The translations under genes and the position numbers were made by a program. Source: Anaerolinea sp. (GTDB lineage: Bacteria; Chloroflexota; Anaerolineae; Anaerolineales; Anaerolineaceae). From it: 10,000 nucleotides of DNA. Below the pieces are notes generated by a model. That model saw only the letters and a program-made list of their open reading frames with translations. It searched no databases and had not been told where the DNA came from. This document shows, piece after piece, positions 5,892 through 10,000 of the stretch. Numbering within the stretch: position 1 is the first letter of the stretch; each line of letters opens with the position of its first letter. The stretch is from assembly GCA_020216845.1 (NCBI GenBank), contig JAIWNK010000127.1, positions 1-10,000 of the forward strand. The letters run 5' to 3'.

Positions 5892-6560
5892 ATGGATGCA
5901 GGCAAAATCTTGCAGGAGATTGCTGGTCAGGTGGCAGTTTGTGAGAAGTGTGAATTGCACTTCTCACGCAAGAAGGCGGTTCCAGGGGAAGGCCCTGCTC
6001 AGGCGGAGATTTTGTTCATTGGCGAGGGCCCTGGTTTTTATGAAAATGAGCAAGGACGCCCTTTTGTGGGGCAGGCCGGTAAATTTTTGGATGAGTTGCT
6101 TGCCAAAGCAGGTTTGAAGCGCGAAGATGTGTTTATTACCAACGTGGTCAAATGCCGTCCGCCGGGCAATCGCGATCCTCAGCCGGAGGAGTTGTTGGCG
6201 TGTGCCGGCTATTTGGATCGCCAAATTGAAGCAATTGCGCCGCGGTTGATTGTGACCTTGGGGCGGTTCTCGATGGCTAAATTCATCCCCAACGCCAAAA
6301 TCAGCGAAGTGCATGGGCAGGCCGTGTGGGTGCGTGGTCGGTTGGTGGTTGCAATGTATCATCCAGCGGCTGCTTTGCATCAGCCGAGCCTAAAAGCGAC
6401 CCTGGAGGCTGATTTTGTGCATTTGCCGGAATTTGTTAAGATGGCGAAGAGCAAGGTTGGATTGGAGCAAGCACCTGTTGTGCAAACTGAGACAGAGGAT
6501 TCCGACGGGGCGCAGGGCGCAGCGGATAAAGAGCAACCAACTCAGCTCAGTTTGTTTTAG
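5892..6560 (+). CDS. Family-4 (Fe-S) uracil-DNA glycosylase with clamp-binding tail
   Basis: The 222-residue protein is a type-4 uracil-DNA glycosylase, which removes uracil from DNA to start base-excision repair. Four cysteines, C17-x2-C20, C88 and C104, have the spacing of the 4Fe-4S ligands of Thermus-type UDGa. The active-site motif GEGPG is at 44-48 with the acidic residues just after, the uracil-contacting FITNVVKCRPPGNRDP at 81-96, and the catalytic-loop histidine in HPAAAL at 157-162. After about residue 188 comes a polar, acidic, probably disordered linker, and the protein ends exactly in QLSLF (218-222), a consensus bacterial beta-clamp-binding peptide. ATG 5892 has GGAGG six bases upstream. 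It lies 24 bases after rimI and 31 bases before the UDP-sugar dehydrogenase gene. A perfect 10-bp inverted repeat falls in the codons around C17-C20. Confidence 0.95.
   Translation: MDAGKILQEIAGQVAVCEKCELHFSRKKAVPGEGPAQAEILFIGEGPGFYENEQGRPFVGQAGKFLDELLAKAGLKREDVFITNVVKCRPPGNRDPQPEELLACAGYLDRQIEAIAPRLIVTLGRFSMAKFIPNAKISEVHGQAVWVRGRLVVAMYHPAAALHQPSLKATLEADFVHLPEFVKMAKSKVGLEQAPVVQTETEDSDGAQGAADKEQPTQLSLF
5941..5967 (+). repeat. Perfect inverted repeat inside the UDG gene
   Basis: GTGAGAAGTG (5941-5950) and CACTTCTCAC (5958-5967) are exact reverse complements around a 7-base loop. They lie 50 bases after the UDG start codon and encode the first Fe-S cysteine pair. The hairpin could slow ribosomes or mark an RNA-processing site, but no T-run follows, so it is not an intrinsic terminator. 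It may be a coincidence of codon choice. Confidence 0.55.
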
Positions 6561-6591
6561 GCAAGCGATATTGTTAGAGGAGTTTTGAGCC

Positions 6592-7914
6592 ATGGATGAT
6601 GTTGAGAAGAATGCGTTGATTGGAAGTTTGCAGTCGCGTAAGGCACGGGTGGCAATTTTGGGCCTGGGTTATGTTGGATTGCCGTTGGCGGTGGTGTTTG
6701 CTGAAGCGGGTTTTGAAGTGATCGGCATTGACCCCATTGCGGAAAAGGTGGAACAGCTCAATCAGGGAAAAAGTTATATCCTCGATGTTCCAACTGAGCA
6801 GGTGGCGCGCCTGGTGGCAGCAGGAAAGTTGCGCGCAACGACGGATTTTGCTGCGTTGTTGGAGGCGCAAGCGGTGAGTATCTGTGTGCCAACGCCGTTG
6901 CGCAAGACAGGCGACCCCGATTTGTCATTTATTGTTTCTGCGACGGATGCTGTGGCACAATATCTGCATCCGGGGATGGTGATCGTGCTTGAGTCGAGCA
7001 CGTATCCGGGTACGACGCGAGAGCTTGTGCTTTCCAAGTTGGTTGAACATAGCAAGCTAAAGGTGGGGGAGGATTTCTTCCTGGCTTTTTCACCCGAGCG
7101 GGTGGACCCTGGCCGCACGGATTGGACAACGGTCAATACGCCCAAGGTGGTGGGCGGAATTACACCGGATTGTTGTGAGGTGGCTAGCTGTTGGTATCAG
7201 CAGGCTTTGCAGACGGTGGTGACGGTTTCTTCGGCAGAAGTGGCCGAGATGGCAAAGCTGTTGGAAAACACGTTTCGCATGATCAACATTGGTTTGGTGA
7301 ACGAGCTGGCGCTGATGTGCGACCGCTTGAAGGTGGATGTGTGGGAAGTGATTGATGCAGCTGCGACCAAGCCATTTGGGTTTATGCGCTTCACCCCTGG
7401 GCCTGGCCTGGGTGGGCATTGTATTCCCATTGACCCGTTGTATCTTTCGTGGAAGTTGCGTTCGCTGAATTATACGGCGCGTTTTATTGAGCTGGCTTCG
7501 GAAATCAACACCAACATGCCGCGCTTTGTGGTTGGCAAAGTGCAAGATGCATTGAATGAGCGTGGCAAGCCGTTGAAAGGTAGCCGCGTGTTGATTTTGG
7601 GCGTAGCATACAAGCCGGATATTGATGATTTGCGTGAATCGCCGGCCCTGGATGTGATTGGTCTGTTGCGTCAGAAAGGGGCGCAAGTGGCCTACCATGA
7701 CCCATTCATTCCTGCCTTTCGACACGACGCGCTGGAGATGCAATCGGTGGCAGATTTGATGTCTGAAGTTCGCTCTGCTGATTGTGTCGTGATTATTACC
7801 AATCACAAGGTTTACCCTTATGCGGAGATTTTGGATGCGGCGACATTGATTGTGGATACCCGAAATGCGTTGGGCAAGTTTGGACGTGCAAACCCCAAAG
7901 TGGTGAGGTTATAA
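6592..7914 (+). CDS. UDP-N-acetylhexosamine / UDP-sugar 6-dehydrogenase (WbpA/WbpO type)
   Basis: This 440-residue enzyme oxidises C6 of a UDP-sugar to the uronic acid with two NAD+. The N-terminal Rossmann motif is GLGYVG at 24-29 with D47 in the following strand. Central features are SSTYPGTT (135-142), FSPERVDPG (166-174) and the helix MAKLLENTFRMINIGL (220-235). The catalytic cysteine is C277 in GPGLGGHCIPIDP, and the C-terminal domain has YKPDIDDLRESPA at 340-352. The wording of these motifs is closer to the WbpA/WbpO group (UDP-GlcNAc or UDP-GalNAc dehydrogenases) than to TuaD-type UDP-glucose dehydrogenase, but the substrate is not proven by sequence. The start has AGAGGAG nine bases upstream. 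The stop shares one base with the next gene's ATG (TAATG), so the dehydrogenase and epimerase are translationally coupled and probably act in sequence. Confidence 0.93.
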   Translation: MDDVEKNALIGSLQSRKARVAILGLGYVGLPLAVVFAEAGFEVIGIDPIAEKVEQLNQGKSYILDVPTEQVARLVAAGKLRATTDFAALLEAQAVSICVPTPLRKTGDPDLSFIVSATDAVAQYLHPGMVIVLESSTYPGTTRELVLSKLVEHSKLKVGEDFFLAFSPERVDPGRTDWTTVNTPKVVGGITPDCCEVASCWYQQALQTVVTVSSAEVAEMAKLLENTFRMINIGLVNELALMCDRLKVDVWEVIDAAATKPFGFMRFTPGPGLGGHCIPIDPLYLSWKLRSLNYTARFIELASEINTNMPRFVVGKVQDALNERGKPLKGSRVLILGVAYKPDIDDLRESPALDVIGLLRQKGAQVAYHDPFIPAFRHDALEMQSVADLMSEVRSADCVVIITNHKVYPYAEILDAATLIVDTRNALGKFGRANPKVVRL

Positions 7915-8891
7915 TGGCGCGTTATTTGGTGACGGGTGCAGCTGGTTTCATTGGTGCACGAGTCAGTGAGCTGTTGCTGACTGAAGGGCATGAAGTTGTT
8001 GGCGTGGATAATTTGAATGACGCCTATGATGTGCGCCTGAAGGATTGGCGCCTGGCGCGTTTGCAGGGACGGCAAGGGTTTGTATTTGAACGGGTTGATA
8101 TTGCGCAGTTTGAGGGGCTACAGGCCATTTTTGCCCGTTATGGACGTTTTGATGCCATCATCAACCTGGCGGCGCGCGCCGGAGTGCGGCAATCTGTTGA
8201 AAACCCTTGGGTATATGTGGATACAAATGTGACCGGTACGCTTAATTTGTTGGAATTGGGGCGGCGTCACGACACACCCAAATTTATTTTGGCGTCTACT
8301 TCCAGCATTTATGGTGAAAATCCGCCAATGCCTACGCCGGAAACGGCGGCTAGTGATCGGCCCTTGCAGCCGTACGCAGCGAGCAAGAAAGGCGCCGAGG
8401 CGCTGTGTCACAGTTATCATTATCTCTACGGCACAGATGTGACTGTATTTCGCTATTTCACGGTCTATGGCCCGGCGGGGCGACCGGATATGGTTATGTT
8501 CCGTTTTGCGCAATGGATTGCTGAGGGACGTACAGTGCGAATCAACGGCGATGGTGAGCAAACACGCGGTTTTACATACCTGGATGACATTGCGCGCGGC
8601 ACAATTTTGGGCCTACGACCCTTGGGCTATGAGATTATCAACCTGGGTGGTCATGAGGAGATTTCAATCAATGCGCTGATTGCGCGCCTGGAACACTTGT
8701 TGGGACGCAAGGCACAGGTGGAGTATTTGCCATTGCATCGAGCGGATATGTTGGCAAACCTGGCCGATGTGCGCAAAGCCCAACAGGTGTTGGGATGGCA
8801 GGCACAGGTTGAATTGAATGAGGGGCTGGCGCGTCTGGTAGATTGGTATCAACAGGAGCGCAGTTGGGCGAGTCAGGTTTTAACCCCGTGA
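7914..8891 (+). CDS. NAD-dependent UDP-uronate 4-epimerase-like protein (SDR family)
   Basis: The 325-residue protein is an extended short-chain dehydrogenase. It has the NAD motif GAAGFIG at 8-14, D32 binding the ribose, the active-site STSSIYG at 128-134 and the Y154-x3-K158 pair in PYAASKKG. The segment FRYFTVYGPAGRPDM (179-193) is typical of UDP-glucuronate 4-epimerases (GAE/LpsL) and their WbpP-like relatives. Together with the preceding dehydrogenase it would turn a UDP-glucuronic-type sugar into the galacto form, such as UDP-GalA or UDP-GalNAcA, for a surface polysaccharide; the exact sugar is inference. ATG 7914 is inside the TAATG overlap with the dehydrogenase gene, and GAGG lies just upstream. 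A longer open frame begins at 7782 but only antedates the Rossmann start. The TGA overlaps the flippase GTG by four bases (GTGA). Confidence 0.92.
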   Translation: MARYLVTGAAGFIGARVSELLLTEGHEVVGVDNLNDAYDVRLKDWRLARLQGRQGFVFERVDIAQFEGLQAIFARYGRFDAIINLAARAGVRQSVENPWVYVDTNVTGTLNLLELGRRHDTPKFILASTSSIYGENPPMPTPETAASDRPLQPYAASKKGAEALCHSYHYLYGTDVTVFRYFTVYGPAGRPDMVMFRFAQWIAEGRTVRINGDGEQTRGFTYLDDIARGTILGLRPLGYEIINLGGHEEISINALIARLEHLLGRKAQVEYLPLHRADMLANLADVRKAQQVLGWQAQVELNEGLARLVDWYQQERSWASQVLTP

Positions 8892-10000
8892 GCGGACGCG
8901 CCGCAAAGGCGGTGCGCCGTTTGGCTGATCAGGGGCTTGTGATTGCGCGCACCTGGGCACAGGATTTGTTGCTGCGGCGGGTGGTGCGCAATTCAACGTA
9001 CTTGTTCATCAGCAATGTCATCAGCGCGGTGCTGAGCATTGTGACGGCAAATTTGTTGGGCGTGGCTGGTTTTGGCGTATTAGGGATTGTGACAAGCTTT
9101 GTTGCCAACGTCAATCGCTTGTTCTCGTTCCGCATGGGCGATGTGGTTGTGCGCTATGTTGGGGCTTATCTTGCTAGTGCTGATGCAGCAGATGAGCAAA
9201 AGCAACGAGCGGCCGCACTGATCAAGGCAGCCGGGTTGCTGGAAACAGTTACATCGTTGGCGGCGTTTGTGGTGTTGGTGTTGCTTGCTCCGTTGGGGGC
9301 GCGCCTGATTGTCAAAGACGAGGCAATGGCCTGGATGTTTGTGCTATATGGGCTATCCATTTTGGCAAATTTTGCGACCGAGACGGCAACCGGTGTGTTG
9401 CAGGTCACCAATCACTTCCGCAGTCAGGCAGTTTTGAACGTGGTGCAAAGTGTTGTGGCGGCGTTGTTGATCGTTTGGGCCTCTGTGACACAGGCTGGTT
9501 TGCTGGGGGTGTTGTGGGCTTATTTAATCGGCAAGATTTTGTTGGGGCTTGGTCCAATTGTGTTGGCATTGCGGGTGTTGCCCAAAACACTGGGCAAGGA
9601 TTGGCTGCGGGCGCCGTTTGCTTTGTTACCGCCGTTACGTGAACTGGCCGGTTTTGCCATTAGCACCAACTTGAGCGGGACCATCAATGTGGTAGCTCGG
9701 GATAGTGAGGTGTTGTGGGTTGGGTTCTTCTTCTCACCATTGGAGGCGGGATATTTCAAGACGGCGTTGGCAGTGGTAAATTTGGCAATTATGCCGATCA
9801 ATCCGTTTATTGGTGCTACTTATCCTGAAATTACGCGCAGTGTGGCGGAACGACAATTTGCCCGGTTGCGTCGTTTGTTGCGCCGGGTGAGCCTGATTGC
9901 TGGGGCCTGGACAGCAATGGTCATGATGGGGCTGGCTTTGTTGGGTCGAGCGGTGTTGTTTGAACCCTGGCAGGTGGCCGGGCATACGTTTCAGGTGTAT
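8888..10000 (+). CDS. Polysaccharide flippase, Wzx/MATE-like, 3' end missing
   Basis: The frame from GTG 8888 is open to the window edge, giving 371 residues of a polytopic membrane protein. After a basic, Arg-rich cytoplasmic N-terminus (1-34) come hydrophobic segments at about 37-58, 60-75, 111-137, 148-166, 182-200, 203-228, 252-268, 275-312 and 333-354. The LFISNVISAVLSIVTANLLG opening followed by GVAGFGVLGIV is typical of oligosaccharide flippases of the MOP superfamily, which move undecaprenyl-linked sugar units to the outer face of the membrane. The GTG overlaps the epimerase stop as GTGA, which supports translational coupling; the Shine-Dalgarno sequence is weak, so the exact start is uncertain. 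With the two enzymes before it, it forms the beginning of a surface-polysaccharide locus that should continue past the window. An O-antigen/teichuronic exporter is an equally good name. Confidence 0.88.
   Translation, partial: MSGRAAKAVRRLADQGLVIARTWAQDLLLRRVVRNSTYLFISNVISAVLSIVTANLLGVAGFGVLGIVTSFVANVNRLFSFRMGDVVVRYVGAYLASADAADEQKQRAAALIKAAGLLETVTSLAAFVVLVLLAPLGARLIVKDEAMAWMFVLYGLSILANFATETATGVLQVTNHFRSQAVLNVVQSVVAALLIVWASVTQAGLLGVLWAYLIGKILLGLGPIVLALRVLPKTLGKDWLRAPFALLPPLRELAGFAISTNLSGTINVVARDSEVLWVGFFFSPLEAGYFKTALAVVNLAIMPINPFIGATYPEITRSVAERQFARLRRLLRRVSLIAGAWTAMVMMGLALLGRAVLFEPWQVAGHTFQVY

Noticed and set aside
7090..7806. 238-codon minus-strand frame opposite the UDP-sugar dehydrogenase
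   Set aside because: The plus-strand gene has full family motifs across its length; the antisense protein is rich in His, Gln and Arg with no recognisable motif, as expected of a shadow frame.
1..10000. CRISPR arrays, insertion sequences, tRNA or rRNA genes, attachment sites, defence cassettes
   Set aside because: No regularly spaced repeats, transposase or recombinase genes, tRNA-like cloverleafs or defence-gene signatures were seen; nearly all the sequence is taken up by recognisable chromosomal genes.

Overview
The window looks like chromosomal DNA of a bacterium, most likely an uncultured or little-studied Chloroflexota (Anaerolineae-type) lineage. This rests on the gene set and protein style (DUF951 next to TsaE, a TyrA-like protein beside a small M50 protease, a YcaQ-type N-terminus) and on leaderless starts placed six bases after a -10 box. 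It is an inference from remembered family resemblance, not a database result. Coding density is very high and no mobile element, CRISPR array, tRNA or rRNA gene is visible. No stretch longer than about 105 bases lacks a gene.

Layout. (1) Positions 1-82 on the minus strand hold the first 27 codons of a YcaQ-like winged-helix DNA glycosylase. It diverges from a phosphoribosyltransferase gene (186-740, plus) across a control region where two sigma70-type promoters share one -35 box. The phosphoribosyltransferase gene ends in a strong 13-bp terminator hairpin (762-805). (2) A four-gene minus-strand operon is read from 3899 down to 832: a small multipass M50 (site-2-protease-like) peptidase, a TyrA-like NAD-binding protein whose catalytic motifs look lost, a GIY-YIG nuclease-domain protein, and galactokinase. 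(3) A second divergent control region of only 34 bp (3900-3933) separates the M50 start codon from a DUF951 start codon. It holds two extended -10 elements back to back, and both transcripts are predicted to be leaderless. (4) A tight plus-strand run goes from 3934 to the end of the window: DUF951, tsaE, tsaB, rimI, a family-4 Fe-S uracil-DNA glycosylase, a UDP-sugar dehydrogenase of WbpA type, a GAE/WbpP-type NAD-dependent sugar epimerase, and a Wzx/MATE-like polysaccharide flippase cut by the window end.

How the genes work together. TsaE and TsaB belong to the machinery that makes threonylcarbamoyl-adenosine at tRNA position 37, and RimI acetylates ribosomal protein S18, so 3934-5867 is a translation-quality block. 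The uracil-DNA glycosylase adds DNA repair and ends in a textbook beta-clamp-binding peptide. The last three genes form the start of a surface-polysaccharide module: oxidation of a UDP-sugar to a uronic acid, 4-epimerisation, and export of the lipid-linked unit. No terminator is visible between the housekeeping block and the polysaccharide block.

I found no clearly new defence or mobile system. The most interesting signals are the two compact divergent promoter regions with leaderless starts, the degenerate TyrA homologue, and the clamp-binding tail on the uracil-DNA glycosylase.
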